Shown here piece after piece: positions 35,318 to 45,558 of a DNA stretch of 64,000 nt. Below the pieces are notes generated by a model. It was not told the origin of the DNA and did not search any database. It saw only the letters and a program-made list of their open reading frames with translations. Position numbers and translations under genes: made by a program. Source of the DNA: Calditrichota bacterium (GTDB lineage Bacteria; Calditrichota; Calditrichia; Calditrichales; Calditrichaceae). Positions within the stretch are counted from its first letter, which is position 1, and the number at the start of each line of letters is the position of its first letter. The stretch is taken from assembly GCA_003854985.1 (NCBI GenBank), contig RQOG01000006.1, positions 62,001 to 126,000 on the forward strand, written 5' to 3'.

Positions 35318-35495
35318 GATGTTTCCCCCATTGGATTTGTTTTCTATAACTATTTTTCTGGAAAAATTCTTCCTGGCAAGCTGTGATTGAGGTATACGAA
35401 CCATTATATACCCCATTTGAGGCATAAAATGCTTTATTTAAGGTAAAACTTTTTCCGATCAGATAAATGGCCTTGATTTATCAGGGTTTTAAGCC

Positions 35496-35511
35496 TGGCA
35501 CAATGCTTGTA
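35496..35511 (+). promoter_or_regulatory. Candidate sigma-54 promoter of the PDZ-protein gene
   Basis: TGGCAC-AATGC-TTGTA matches the -24/-12 consensus TGGCAC-N5-TTGCA at all but one position of the two conserved blocks (T for C in the -12 GC). It lies 46 bp before the ATG of the PDZ gene. A sigma-54 activator gene lies 2.6 kb downstream. Confidence 0.55.
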
Positions 35512-35556
35512 AAAATGAGACTATAAATGTTTAATTTATCATAAGGAGATTTTGTG

Positions 35557-36501
35557 ATGTTACGTTTTAAGAATTTTTTAGTGGTTTTGATTTTATTCGC
35601 TTTAAGTTCCAGTTGCAATTCAGCGGATTTAAAAAAAGAAAAACGCTTGTATATTGCCAAAGGCGGTCACTCTTTAGGCGCTGTGATAACCGATGTTAAA
35701 GATGATTCATTGATTGAACGGGGCGCGTTGATTTTAGAGGTGATCAAAGACAGTGAAGCCGAAAAAATCGGTCTGAAAAAGAATGACATTATAATTGAAT
35801 TTGACGGTCAGAAAGTCACCGGCGCTGAACAGCTTCATGATTTGTTTAAGAATATTGATGAGGAAAAAGAGGTCGATGTTAAAATTAACCGCAATGGACA
35901 GGAGATGGATTTTAAAGGTAAAATGAAGCCTTTAAAAAATGAACAAAGCGTTAATGTATCCATAGACGATGAAGAATTGGAAGTAATTCTTAATGACCTG
36001 CCTGATCCGGCCCATATTTCCCGATTACACGGCTTGCATTTTATAAATAACAAAGGCAGCTTTCTCGGTGTTTTGACCGATGATTTGTCCGAATCCCTGC
36101 AAGACTATTTCGAAGTTGATTACGGTGTGCTGATAAAGGAAGTTATTAAAGATTCTCCTGCAGAAAAAGCGGGATTAAAAGCAGGGGATGTAATCATGAA
36201 AATTGAAGGTAAAGAAATCCATGATTTCAGCGATTTAACGCGCTCTCTTAATTATCATGATCCGGATGATGAAGTTAAAATCGAGTATAGCAGAAAAGGT
36301 ACAAAGAAAAGCCTCAAGGTCGTTCTTGGAAAAAAAGAAGGCTTTGGCTCCGGATACCGGTTCAGAACTTTTGATGGTCCGGAAAGAGAGCGATTGGAAT
36401 GGATCGAAGAAGATAAAAATTTGTTAAGAAATAAATTATGGAAAAAAAAACTGCGAGGTGATTTCGATTTTGATGGCGATATCAGGATTTTTGTGATCTG
36501 A
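35557..36501 (+). CDS. Double-PDZ envelope protein, possible lipoprotein
   Basis: The 314-residue protein has an export signal ending in LSSSC (Cys20, a loose lipobox). Two PDZ domains follow, at about 40-130 (EVIKDSEAEKIGLKKNDIII) and 165-258 (EVIKDSPAEKAGLKAGDVIMKI), and then an acidic/basic tail. It has no protease domain, unlike DegP or CtpA. PDZ-only periplasmic proteins often recognise misfolded C-termini or regulate proteases. ATG 35557 is preferred to GTG 35554 because AAGGAG is eight bases away. It is followed by a terminator and then a two-component system whose regulator uses sigma-54, and a sigma-54-like promoter lies upstream. It may therefore be a target of that system. Confidence 0.8.
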   Translation: MLRFKNFLVVLILFALSSSCNSADLKKEKRLYIAKGGHSLGAVITDVKDDSLIERGALILEVIKDSEAEKIGLKKNDIIIEFDGQKVTGAEQLHDLFKNIDEEKEVDVKINRNGQEMDFKGKMKPLKNEQSVNVSIDDEELEVILNDLPDPAHISRLHGLHFINNKGSFLGVLTDDLSESLQDYFEVDYGVLIKEVIKDSPAEKAGLKAGDVIMKIEGKEIHDFSDLTRSLNYHDPDDEVKIEYSRKGTKKSLKVVLGKKEGFGSGYRFRTFDGPERERLEWIEEDKNLLRNKLWKKKLRGDFDFDGDIRIFVI

Positions 36502-36517
36502 TATAGTCAAAATAATG

Positions 36518-36547
36518 AAGCCCGTCTGTTGTATAGATGGGCTTTTT
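36518..36547 (+). terminator. Rho-independent terminator
   Basis: AAGCCCGTCT (36518-36527) pairs with AGATGGGCTT (36535-36544, one G-T pair), followed by T residues. It separates the PDZ gene from the kinase gene. Confidence 0.85.
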
Positions 36548-36590
36548 CTATGTATGTTATACCCTATAAAAAAATAAGGACAGCAATGGT

Positions 36591-38180
36591 ATGAATTATA
36601 AAAAAATCAGTTTAAAAACAAAATTTGTATCCTTGCTGTCCATTCTAATGGCTTTTGTTTTGGCCATTCAGTACTACTTCACAGCTCAGACACAGAACGA
36701 TATAATGGAAGAATTCGATCGTATTTCATCCTCTATGAAAAAGGCTACGGAAGTTCATTTTTTACAAAATCTTCCCCAGTCTCCTGTAGTACTTAATGAA
36801 AAAGATGTTATTTTGCCAAGAACTATAAAAGAACATGAAAAGGCTCTGAAGCGGTCTATGTTGAGATCCAGTGATATTCATGCTCTGGTTGATCATGCTG
36901 ATTCCTTACCGCTAATTTTTAAAGCCAAAGATGATAAAGAATTGGATATCTTATTAAAAAATGTCAAACGTTTTCCTGTAGATTCGGTTGGCAGGAAAAT
37001 CAGGGATTGGCAGAAACATTTCAAGACTAACTATTCTTTCTCAGGCGATAGCCTGGCCTGGGTAATTGAAGAAGTAGAGGTTAACCTGGAGCATCCGGAC
37101 AGGGGAGCGGAGCGATCACATTATAAAACCGATAAGAAACATGTTTTTGCGGAAAGAACCCGTAAACCTCCTTCTTTTGAATTTGTAGTGCCTGATTTTA
37201 CTGAACTGCATACGCCAAGAATTATGCGTTTCAATTATAATACCGGGCAGTTACAGGCGGCTGTGGAAAAGGTGCGCAATCGCAATATCCTGATTACATT
37301 AACAATTTTTTCTCTGTCGATAGGCGCGATTGTATTAATGACCCGTAAAATATTAAAACCAATTGATCGTCTGCAATCTTCCTTCGATGACGTAGTGCAG
37401 GGCAATCTCGAAATCAATCTAAAACCTGATACCAGGGATGAAATCGGTGATTTAACCCGCTCTTTTAATCATATGGTTATGGAATTAAAAAAGAACAAAG
37501 AAAAAGAAGTTCTTCTTCAGCGTAAAGAGCGATTAGCCTCGCTCGGGCAATTGGCAGCCGGCGTTGCCCATGAAGTTAAAAATCCTTTGAATGCCATCAA
37601 TCTTACAATTGATCATCTGAAGGATAAATTTATTAATAAGGATGATGGGCAGGCTTTAAAATATATTCAATCCGTCCAGTCAGAAATCAGGCGATTGGAT
37701 AAAATTGTTAATAACTTTTTTAACTATCTGCGCAGTGAAGAACTGGAAAAGAAAAAAACAGATATCAACAGGATGCTGAAGGAAATAGTAAAGCTTTTCG
37801 AGCGTGAACTGGATACGAATAATATTCAGACAGAAATTAACCTGCAAGGAAAATTTATACTTGAAATTGACGAAGGCCGGATGAAAACAGCTTTAATGAA
37901 TATTATCCTTAACGCTATTCAGGCCATGAGTAACGGTGGTCTACTGACGATTGACGTCAATAAGGTTGATAAAAGCATTTTAATTAAGGATACGGGACGG
38001 GGCATTGAGCCCAGAGAAGCGGATCATGTTTTCGATTTGTTTTATACGACAAAAACTTCCGGAAGCGGTCTTGGTTTACCGACGGCATATAAGGTAATCA
38101 AAGCGCACGGCGGAGATATTACTATTAATAGTCAACCGGGACAGGGCACATCCGTCCTGATTCAATTACAGGACGCATAA
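36591..38180 (+). CDS. Membrane sensor histidine kinase (NtrB/ZraS-like)
   Basis: The 529-residue kinase has two transmembrane helices (about 10-30 and 232-252) bounding a periplasmic sensor domain of about 200 residues that I do not recognise. A HAMP domain (about 253-305), a HisKA domain with phospho-acceptor His327 in GVAHEVKNPLNA, and a HATPase domain with NAIQAM, DTGRGIE and GSGLGLPTAYK follow. There is no PAS domain. The regulator gene begins one base after its stop, so the two form a pair. The envelope-facing sensor and the PDZ gene just upstream suggest an envelope stress response like that of ZraSR. Confidence 0.92.
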   Translation: MNYKKISLKTKFVSLLSILMAFVLAIQYYFTAQTQNDIMEEFDRISSSMKKATEVHFLQNLPQSPVVLNEKDVILPRTIKEHEKALKRSMLRSSDIHALVDHADSLPLIFKAKDDKELDILLKNVKRFPVDSVGRKIRDWQKHFKTNYSFSGDSLAWVIEEVEVNLEHPDRGAERSHYKTDKKHVFAERTRKPPSFEFVVPDFTELHTPRIMRFNYNTGQLQAAVEKVRNRNILITLTIFSLSIGAIVLMTRKILKPIDRLQSSFDDVVQGNLEINLKPDTRDEIGDLTRSFNHMVMELKKNKEKEVLLQRKERLASLGQLAAGVAHEVKNPLNAINLTIDHLKDKFINKDDGQALKYIQSVQSEIRRLDKIVNNFFNYLRSEELEKKKTDINRMLKEIVKLFERELDTNNIQTEINLQGKFILEIDEGRMKTALMNIILNAIQAMSNGGLLTIDVNKVDKSILIKDTGRGIEPREADHVFDLFYTTKTSGSGLGLPTAYKVIKAHGGDITINSQPGQGTSVLIQLQDA

Positions 38181-38181
38181 A

Positions 38182-39528
38182 ATGGAAATACTGATCATTG
38201 ATGACGAAAAAGCGCAGCGCGATATTTTACGCGATATTCTCACTGACGCCGGTTACAAGGTAATCGATGCGGCAAACGGTGAAGACGGCATAAAGCTGTT
38301 CAGAGAATATCATTCACCGGTAGTTTTAACCGATCTAAAAATGCCCGGTAAAGACGGTATGCAGGTATTGGAGGAAGCAAAACAAATCAATCCCGATGTG
38401 CAGGTGATAATGATGACGGCTTTCGGCACTATTCCGGGCGCGGTAACGGCCATAAAAATCGGAGCTTACGATTACCTGACCAAACCCCTTAATAAAGACG
38501 ACCTTTTGCGTGTGGTTAAAAGAGCAGCCGAAAAAGCCTCGCTGCTTATGGAAAATATCCGTCTTAAAAAAGAAATCAGCAGCCGGTATCAATATGAAAA
38601 CCTGATCGGTAAATCGCCGGCAATGCAAAAAATATATCAGTTAATTGACCGGATAAAAGATATCGAGGCGACGGCGCTCATAACCGGCGAAAGCGGAACG
38701 GGCAAAGAACTGGTTGCGCGGGCTATTCATTTTAACGACCGCCGGAAGAATGGTCCGTTTATTGCCGTTAACTGCGGTGCCATACCGGAGAACCTTATTG
38801 AGAGTGAATTGTTTGGTCACGAAAAAGGCTCGTTTACGGGAGCAAACCGCGATTATCCGGGCCGCTTTGAACAGGCACAGGCAGGGACATTGTTTTTGGA
38901 TGAAATTGGAACCATGAGAATTGATCTGCAAATCCGTCTGCTCAGGGTTCTACAGGATAAAAAAGTACAGCGCATCGGTTCGGGTAAGACCATCGACCTT
39001 GATGTACGCGTTATTGCCGCCTCCAATGAAGATTTAAATCAAAAAGTGCGGGAAGGTTTTTTCCGCAACGATTTATATCATCGCCTGAATGTATTCCATA
39101 TTCATTTGCCGCCATTGAGGGAACGGCCGGAAGATATACCCCTTTTAACCAGACATTTCTTATCCGCGTGCGCCAGACAATATTCCAAGCCGGAGCCAAA
39201 ACTGGCTGCCGATGCATTAAAGCGACTGGAAAATTTTAATTATCCCGGCAATGTCCGCGAGCTTGAACATATCATTGAAAAAACGATTATTCTTAGCGAT
39301 AGCGATGTGATTCATGCAAATGACCTGATTCTTCCTGATGATAATAAAGATATTCATCCGAAAGAAACGGTTGATTCGTTGATCGGTATGGAAGCCAGAA
39401 TGATAGATAACGCGCTGAAGGAATCAGGGGGATCGCTCAAAAATGCAGCGGAAAAACTGGGCATTACTTATAAAACCTTGCAATACAGAGTTAAAAAATT
39501 CGGGATTGACAAAAAGAAGTATAAATAA
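38182..39528 (+). CDS. Sigma-54-dependent response regulator (NtrC family)
   Basis: This 448-residue activator has a receiver domain (1-120, phosphorylation site Asp51 in LTDLKMPG). Next is an AAA+ domain with Walker A GESGTGKE (about 170), the sigma-54 contact loop GSFTGA, Walker B GTLFLDEIG and RLNVFHIHLPPLRER, and then a Fis-type helix-turn-helix (about 400-445, NAAEKLGITYKTLQYRVKK). When phosphorylated it would open sigma-54 promoters. The likely input is the kinase immediately upstream, and a near-consensus sigma-54 site lies before the adjacent PDZ gene. Confidence 0.95.
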   Translation: MEILIIDDEKAQRDILRDILTDAGYKVIDAANGEDGIKLFREYHSPVVLTDLKMPGKDGMQVLEEAKQINPDVQVIMMTAFGTIPGAVTAIKIGAYDYLTKPLNKDDLLRVVKRAAEKASLLMENIRLKKEISSRYQYENLIGKSPAMQKIYQLIDRIKDIEATALITGESGTGKELVARAIHFNDRRKNGPFIAVNCGAIPENLIESELFGHEKGSFTGANRDYPGRFEQAQAGTLFLDEIGTMRIDLQIRLLRVLQDKKVQRIGSGKTIDLDVRVIAASNEDLNQKVREGFFRNDLYHRLNVFHIHLPPLRERPEDIPLLTRHFLSACARQYSKPEPKLAADALKRLENFNYPGNVRELEHIIEKTIILSDSDVIHANDLILPDDNKDIHPKETVDSLIGMEARMIDNALKESGGSLKNAAEKLGITYKTLQYRVKKFGIDKKKYK

Positions 39529-39565
39529 CGTTATTATTATTCAAAGTCTTTTCTGTATTCAGGAT

Positions 39566-39594
39566 TTGTCTTGTATAGCTATATTTTTTATTTT
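39566..39594 (+). promoter_or_regulatory. Candidate promoter of the MscS-type gene
   Basis: TTGTCT (39566-39571) and TATTTT (39589-39594) are separated by 17 bases, about 60 bp before the ATG. Confidence 0.3.
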
Positions 39595-39652
39595 AAGCAG
39601 TGATTTAAAATGATTATAAGTCATATAAAAAAACCGTGAGGTAATTGTATTT

Positions 39653-40708
39653 ATGGAATTTTTAGATTTTGTTTTTTATGACAATTCGGTAAAACAATGG
39701 ATAATAGCCGTTTTAGCGCTGGTTATATCTTATATTGTAATTAAAATAACCATTGCCTTTATTAAGAAGCATTTGGAAAGAATTTCCAAAAAAACGGTTA
39801 CGCAACTCGATGACGTCATTTTGATCCTTTTTCAGAAGATAACCATGCTTTCCATCATAATCATCGCCCTGTTAATCGGCTCGCTGTTTCTTTCTTTGGA
39901 CGATGTTGTTTCAAAAATAATCATTCATGTATTGATTCTTATCCTGCTTGTTCAGGCGGCTATATGGGGCAATGCATTGATTACGTTTTATATCGACGCT
40001 TACGTTCGTACAAAAAAGGAAAAGGATGCGGCGGCGGTAACGACCGTTTCTGCGCTGGGTTTTATCAGTAAACTCATTTTATACACCGGGCTGGTTATTA
40101 TTGCCCTTGATAATTTAGGATTTAACATCACTACCCTGGTTGCCGGTCTGGGGGTGGGCGGTATTGCCATAGCTCTGGCCGTACAAAATGTTTTAGGCGA
40201 TCTGTTTGCTTCCCTGTCTATTGTATTGGATAAACCTTTTGTCATCGGCGATTTTATCATAATTAATGAATATATGGGAACGGTGGAGCATGTGGGGCTT
40301 AAAACCACCCGTATCCGGAGTCTATCCGGTGAACAGCTGGTTTTTTCCAATAATGATCTGCTAAGCAGCCGTATTCGGAATTATAAAAGAATGAGTGAAA
40401 GGCGCGTTGTGTTTGGTCTTGGCGTAATTTACCAGACAACCAGCGAACAACTTGAAAAAATCCCGGGTTACATCAGGGAAATTATAGAGAGGCAGGATAA
40501 TGTCCGATTTGACCGGGCGCATTTTAAGGGATTCGGCAATTTTTCACTGGATTTTGAAGTGGTTTATTGGGTTAAATCCGCGGATTATAATACCTATATG
40601 GATATTCAGCAGGCAATCAATATTGAAATTTTCAATAAATTCACGCGGGAAAAAATCGAGTTTGCCTATCCGACTCAAACCCTTTTCGTGGAGAAAAGTC
40701 AGTCATAA
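39653..40708 (+). CDS. MscS-type mechanosensitive ion channel
   Basis: This 351-residue inner-membrane protein probably releases solutes on hypo-osmotic shock. About four to five helices lie in residues 15-190. The pore-lining helix region carries GLGVGGIAIALAVQNVLGDL, the TM3 glycine/alanine pattern, followed by the MscS beta domain (IGDFIIINEYMGTVEHVGLKTTRIR, residues about 198-222) and a C-terminal alpha/beta part. There is no large periplasmic domain. It stands alone, convergent with sucB. Confidence 0.92.
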   Translation: MEFLDFVFYDNSVKQWIIAVLALVISYIVIKITIAFIKKHLERISKKTVTQLDDVILILFQKITMLSIIIIALLIGSLFLSLDDVVSKIIIHVLILILLVQAAIWGNALITFYIDAYVRTKKEKDAAAVTTVSALGFISKLILYTGLVIIALDNLGFNITTLVAGLGVGGIAIALAVQNVLGDLFASLSIVLDKPFVIGDFIIINEYMGTVEHVGLKTTRIRSLSGEQLVFSNNDLLSSRIRNYKRMSERRVVFGLGVIYQTTSEQLEKIPGYIREIIERQDNVRFDRAHFKGFGNFSLDFEVVYWVKSADYNTYMDIQQAINIEIFNKFTREKIEFAYPTQTLFVEKSQS

Positions 40709-40756
40709 ATCATATTGAAATAGGAATCATATAACCGGCGATCAACAGGCATAATC

Positions 40757-41995
40757 CTATATCTGAAGAAGAATACGGACGGGATTTTCGATAATTTCTT
40801 TTACTCTTATTAAAAAATTAACCGAATCTTTTCCGTCGATCAGACGGTGATCATAGGAAAGCGCTACATACATCATCGGGCGAATGACCACCTGGCCGTC
40901 AAGAGCAACGGGTCTTTCCTGAATGGTATGCATACCTAAAATGGCGGATTGGGGTGTATTGATTATCGGCGTTGAAATTAGCGACCCGAATACGCCGCCA
41001 TTGGTGATCGAAAAGGTCCCGCCGCTTAGTTCATCGATACTTAATTTATTATTCATTGCTCTCTCGGCCAGCCGGTTAATTTCTGCTTCGATCTGCGCCA
41101 TGCTTAATTGTCCGGCATTTCGCATTACGGGCACCACGAGACCGCGATCGGTGGATACCGCAATACCGATGTCAAAATAATTATGGTACACAATTTCATC
41201 ACCGTCCATAGAGGCGTTGATTATGGGAAATTCCATTAAAGCCTGGCATACTGCCTTGGTAAAGAAGGACATAAAACCGAGTTTTACGCCGTATTTTTGC
41301 TGAAATGATTCTTTGAATGTATTGCGTAAATCTATAACGGCTTTCATATCAATTTCATTGATGGTGGTGAGCATAGCCGTATTGTTCTTTGCCTCCAGCA
41401 GACGGCGGGAAATGGTTTTGCGCAGGGTAGTCATCGGCACACGTTTCTCATCCCGGTTTTCACCGGATTGGACAGCCGTATGATTTGGCGCTGTAGCGGA
41501 AGCTTTTTTATGTTCCGGTTGCGATTTTTCAACGGCGGCCAGCGCGTCTTTCTTGGTTATTTTTCCATCCACACCGGTTCCGGAAATATCATTGACATCC
41601 AGACCGGCGGTATCGATGATATTTTTTGCGACAGGGGATATTTTTAATTTTTTAGCCTGCCCGCTATTCCCTGAAGAAGCGGATTCATCGGGAATGCGCT
41701 TCTTCTCTGTAGTTTTCTGTCCCGGATAAATAGGTTCTTCAGGTTTTACCCGTTCAGTGGCGCTTGTCTGTTCGATTCGGGCAATAACGGCGCCTATGGA
41801 AACTGTTTCACCCTGCGGCGCTAAAATGCTGAGGACGCCTGTTTCTTCGGCGGGTAACTCAAGAGTCGCTTTTTCCGATTCGATTTCACAGATAATTTCA
41901 TCGGCTTCCACCATGTCGCCATCCGCCTTTAACCATTGGCCGATCGTTGCTTCGGAAATCGATTCACCTAATGCCGGGACTTTAACTTCTATCAT
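40757..41995 (-). CDS. sucB: 2-oxoglutarate dehydrogenase E2 (dihydrolipoyl succinyltransferase)
   Basis: This core enzyme of the oxoglutarate dehydrogenase complex transfers succinyl from lipoate to CoA. The 412-residue protein has a lipoyl domain (1-77, lipoyl Lys42 in IESEKATLE), a Pro/Ala/Glu-rich linker, a peripheral subunit-binding domain (about 110-150, [19 protein letters not shown]), and the catalytic domain with the active-site motif [11 protein letters not shown] near the C-terminus. [15 protein letters not shown] is typical of SucB. It overlaps sucA by 4 bp on the same strand. Genes for E3 and succinyl-CoA synthetase are not nearby. Confidence 0.96.
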   Translation of the reverse strand: MIEVKVPALGESISEATIGQWLKADGDMVEADEIICEIESEKATLELPAEETGVLSILAPQGETVSIGAVIARIEQTSATERVKPEEPIYPGQKTTEKKRIPDESASSGNSGQAKKLKISPVAKNIIDTAGLDVNDISGTGVDGKITKKDALAAVEKSQPEHKKASATAPNHTAVQSGENRDEKRVPMTTLRKTISRRLLEAKNNTAMLTTINEIDMKAVIDLRNTFKESFQQKYGVKLGFMSFFTKAVCQALMEFPIINASMDGDEIVYHNYFDIGIAVSTDRGLVVPVMRNAGQLSMAQIEAEINRLAERAMNNKLSIDELSGGTFSITNGGVFGSLISTPIINTPQSAILGMHTIQERPVALDGQVVIRPMMYVALSYDHRLIDGKDSVNFLIRVKEIIENPVRILLQI

Positions 41996-44742
41996 TGCTT
42001 TATTCCTCGTTTACTGTTTTTATCACAGAAACCAAACGCCTGTTCAATGATTTTATTTTGTTCTCTGCTATGTTGTTTATAAAAACCGCTGGCCGGGGTT
42101 GAACTTTCTTCCCTGGATATAAAGGTTAACGGTTTAAGTGTGAATTTATGATTTAAATACCGGAGCGCACCCATGTTTTCCGGCTCTTCCTGCACCCAGG
42201 CAAAGTTTTTTGCTTTTTTGTAACCGTTTAAAATTTCTTTGATTTCATTCTCAGGAAGAGGATATAACTGTTCCAGCCGGATGATGGCGATATCGTTTCG
42301 CTTTTCATTTTTCTGCCGTTCTGAAAGTTCATAATAGATTTTACCGGAACATAATAATACGGAATGTACAATGTTTTTATCCGCATAGTGATCATCAATT
42401 ACCGTTTTAAAACCTCCGGATATGAATTCAGTTATATCGCTTAAGCATTCCGGATGACGAAGCAGGCTTTTAGGCGTGAATACGATTAACGGGTTTCTTT
42501 CAGCTGATTTCGGCTGCATGCGTAAAAGATGAAAGAAGCTGGCCGGCGAAGTAATATTGACCACGCGCATATTATCATCGGCGCATAACGAAAGAAACCG
42601 CTCTATCCGCGCAGAGGAATGCTCCGGGCCCTGTCCCTCGTAGCCGTGCGGTAAATAAAGAACCAGACCGTTGGTTCGGTTCCATTTGGCTTCGGAACTG
42701 GAAAGATACTGGTCGATAATGATCTGGCCGCCGTTGGCAAAGTCGCCAAACTGTGCTTCCCAGATGGTCAGGCCATTCGGATTTGCGCAGGCATACCCAT
42801 ATTCAAATCCAAGGACGCCGTATTCGGAAAGAGGAGAATTAAAAATAGAAAACTTAGCCTGATTTTCATGAATATGATTCAAAGGAATATATTTTTCTTC
42901 CGTTTCCTCATCATTTAATACGGCAATTCTGTGCGAGAACGTTCCCCGTTCCGAGTCCTGTCCCGAAAGGCGGACATTTATGCCTTCCTTAACCAGAGCG
43001 CCATAAGCCATCAATTCCGCGACAGCCCAGTCGATTTTCTGTCCTTCTTTTACTCTTTCCAAACGTTCCGAATAGAGCTTTCTGAGTTTGGGCATGATGT
43101 TAAGAGAATCGGGGATCGAAAATATTTTATTGGCAATATTTAACAGGTTTTTCTTATCAACCGCCGTATCAGGCATTGTGTCAGCCCGATGATCCTTCAT
43201 TCTTTTCTTGGAATCGCAGTCGTCGGCATAGGTCATGCTTTTTTTAATGTTATATTTACCGGCTTTTGCTTTAGCCAGATGTTCCTGTAACATGGATTTA
43301 AACTCATTTTCCATGGACCGGGCCAGATCTTTTTCCACTTCACCGCTTTCATTAAGCTTTTTGCTGTAAAGTATTCTCGGATCGGGATGCCTGGCGATTT
43401 CTTTGTATAGTTTTGGCTGTGTGATGCGCGGTTCATCGCTTTCATTGTGACCATAACGGCGATAACCGAGTAAGTCTATAAATACATCGGTATGGAATTT
43501 TTGCCGGTATTCCAGGGCCAGTCTTGCGGCATAAACCACCGCTTCAACATCATCGGCATTCACATGAAACACCGGGGAATTGGTCACTTTAGCGACATCC
43601 GTGCAATAGGTGCTGGAGCGGCCTTCCAGATAGTTGGTAGTGAATCCCAGTTGATTATTAACGGCAATATGAATTGTGCCACCGGTACTATATCCTTCCA
43701 ATAACGACATCTGAAGAACTTCATAGATAACGCCCTGACCAGCCAGAGCGGCGTCGCCATGAATGATGACGGGGATAATTTTATTCCGGTTGCCGTTATA
43801 AACATGATCTATTTTTGATCTGACCATGCCCTCTACCGTGGCATTAACGGATTCCAGGTGAGAAGGATTGGGGGCAAGACTCAGATGGATCGATCGGCCT
43901 TTTTGTGTTTTTACAAGGCCGGAATATCCCAGATGATATTTAACGTCGCCTTCGAAGATGGATTCTGCGAATTCTTCCCCCTCAAATTCGGAGAAGATTT
44001 CTTCATAGTCTTTATTTAATATGTTTGCCATCACATTCAACCTGCCGCGGTGAGGCATGCCAAACATCAGTTCTTGAACGTCGTTTTCCGCGCCATATTC
44101 AATAATAGCGTCAAGCGCAGGAATCAATGTTTCGCCGCCTTCCAATGAAAAACGTTTCTGACCCGCATATTTGGTATGAAGAAATTTTTCAAAAACAACG
44201 GCCTGGTTCAGTTTGTGCAGAATATGTTTTTTTTGAACAACTGAAAATTCTGGTTGATTGCGGCTGGATTCCATTTTATGTCTCAGCCATTCCACTCTTT
44301 CGGGGAAGCGGATAAACTGATATTCAGCGCCGAAGGATTTGCAGTATGTTGTTTGTAAATGATCGATAATTTGGCGCAGTGAAGCCGGCCCAAGACCTAT
44401 TGCCTCGCCGGCATGAAACATGGTGTCCAGATCGTCTTCGGACAAATTGAAATTTTCAATATCTAAAGTCGGCGAATATTTGCGTCTTGTGCGTACCGGA
44501 TTGGTTTTGGTAAAGTAATGCCCGCGCTGCCGGTAGGCTTTAATAAGGTTTAGAACATGCCTTTCTTTAGGGGCGGTATGATCATCCCGGCCGGTAACCG
44601 CAGAATATTTTCCGGCCAACTGGTAACCTTCAAAAAAATAACGCCAGCTCTTATCCACTGATTCCGGAGCTTTGACATATTCTTGATATAACCGCTCGAT
44701 ATACTCCGGCTGCATGTTATTTAAAAAAGGCAAATTACTCAT
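41992..44742 (-). CDS. sucA: 2-oxoglutarate dehydrogenase E1
   Basis: It decarboxylates 2-oxoglutarate with thiamine diphosphate and succinylates the E2 lipoate. The 916-residue protein has the SucA N-terminal tail that docks on E2 ([19 protein letters not shown]), [14 protein letters not shown], the thiamine diphosphate site [27 protein letters not shown] and [12 protein letters not shown] in the C-terminal half. Its length is near the usual 930. It is the first gene of the sucAB pair. The presence of both subunits argues for an oxidative TCA cycle. Confidence 0.96.
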   Translation of the reverse strand: MSNLPFLNNMQPEYIERLYQEYVKAPESVDKSWRYFFEGYQLAGKYSAVTGRDDHTAPKERHVLNLIKAYRQRGHYFTKTNPVRTRRKYSPTLDIENFNLSEDDLDTMFHAGEAIGLGPASLRQIIDHLQTTYCKSFGAEYQFIRFPERVEWLRHKMESSRNQPEFSVVQKKHILHKLNQAVVFEKFLHTKYAGQKRFSLEGGETLIPALDAIIEYGAENDVQELMFGMPHRGRLNVMANILNKDYEEIFSEFEGEEFAESIFEGDVKYHLGYSGLVKTQKGRSIHLSLAPNPSHLESVNATVEGMVRSKIDHVYNGNRNKIIPVIIHGDAALAGQGVIYEVLQMSLLEGYSTGGTIHIAVNNQLGFTTNYLEGRSSTYCTDVAKVTNSPVFHVNADDVEAVVYAARLALEYRQKFHTDVFIDLLGYRRYGHNESDEPRITQPKLYKEIARHPDPRILYSKKLNESGEVEKDLARSMENEFKSMLQEHLAKAKAGKYNIKKSMTYADDCDSKKRMKDHRADTMPDTAVDKKNLLNIANKIFSIPDSLNIMPKLRKLYSERLERVKEGQKIDWAVAELMAYGALVKEGINVRLSGQDSERGTFSHRIAVLNDEETEEKYIPLNHIHENQAKFSIFNSPLSEYGVLGFEYGYACANPNGLTIWEAQFGDFANGGQIIIDQYLSSSEAKWNRTNGLVLYLPHGYEGQGPEHSSARIERFLSLCADDNMRVVNITSPASFFHLLRMQPKSAERNPLIVFTPKSLLRHPECLSDITEFISGGFKTVIDDHYADKNIVHSVLLCSGKIYYELSERQKNEKRNDIAIIRLEQLYPLPENEIKEILNGYKKAKNFAWVQEEPENMGALRYLNHKFTLKPLTFISREESSTPASGFYKQHSREQNKIIEQAFGFCDKNSKRGIKQ

Positions 44743-44904
44743 TTTTTCCCCGGATTAATGATAGTGTATTTAACTATCGGTAAATTACATTTTCTATAAC
44801 CATTTTTCATGACTTTTTAATCCAGGCAGTCGTTGAATTAACACTTACGGCCTGCCAGCAACCATTAAATGACCTAAAAACAGTGTAGAAATTTAAAGTA
44901 ATAA

Positions 44905-44933
44905 TTGTAATTTTCCATTTGTTCTATTAATTT
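44905..44933 (+). promoter_or_regulatory. Candidate promoter of the DUF2141 gene
   Basis: TTGTAA (44905-44910) and TAATTT (44928-44933) have a 17-base spacer, about 48 bp before the start. Confidence 0.3.
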
Positions 44934-44980
44934 TAAAAACACGGCTGACAACTTAAATTCAAAAAAAAATGAGGTAAACG

Positions 44981-45436
44981 ATGAAATTATTGATGGCAAT
45001 TTTATTTATCACAGGTCTGGCCTTTGCCCAGCAAACGGATAGTTTAAAAGCGTCCGGAGACGATAAAGGTAAACTGGCCAGTTTAACGGTTAAAATTAAA
45101 AATTTGGAAAATGATAAAGGACAGGTATTAATGGCCTTATGCAACAGTGAAGAAAATTATAATGACGATGGAAATCCATACAAAGGCGTATCAGCGGGAA
45201 TACAGGATAGTATCGCTGTGTATACCTTCGAGAATCTGCCTTTTGGTGAATATGCCGTTAAAGTGATTCATGATGAAAATAAAAATTCGGAATTAGATAC
45301 AAACTTTTTGGGAATACCTAAAGAAGCTTATGGCTTTTCAAATGATGCCCGGGGAACTTTTGGACCACCGGACTATGACGATGCAAAGTTTATGGTTAAT
45401 AAAGAAAAAAGTCAGATTGTGATTAAACTCAATTAG
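44981..45436 (+). CDS. DUF2141 exported protein
   Basis: This 151-residue protein has a short signal peptide (MKLLMAILFITGLAFA, cleavage near residue 16). The DUF2141 fold follows: LTVKIKNLENDKGQVLMALCNS, ENLPFGEYAVKVIHDENKNSELDTNFLGIP-type phrases and the closing GPPDYDDAKF. The family is periplasmic or outer-membrane-associated, with no proven function. A GAGGT ribosome site precedes the ATG. It has its own candidate promoter and stands before the ssnA cluster. Confidence 0.88.
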   Translation: MKLLMAILFITGLAFAQQTDSLKASGDDKGKLASLTVKIKNLENDKGQVLMALCNSEENYNDDGNPYKGVSAGIQDSIAVYTFENLPFGEYAVKVIHDENKNSELDTNFLGIPKEAYGFSNDARGTFGPPDYDDAKFMVNKEKSQIVIKLN

Positions 45437-45498
45437 GTTTTAATTATTGCATAGCTGAATACAGAATATGGTTTTTTAACCGAATTATGATTTGTAGT

Positions 45499-45526
45499 TT
45501 GAAAATAATTTTATAAGTTTTATTAA
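45499..45526 (+). promoter_or_regulatory. Candidate promoter of the ssnA cluster
   Basis: TTGAAA (45499-45504) and TATTAA (45521-45526) are separated by 16 bases, about 35-45 bp before the first gene. Confidence 0.3.
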
Positions 45527-45558
45527 GATGGTTTTTTACCGGATCAGTTAAAATTTCG

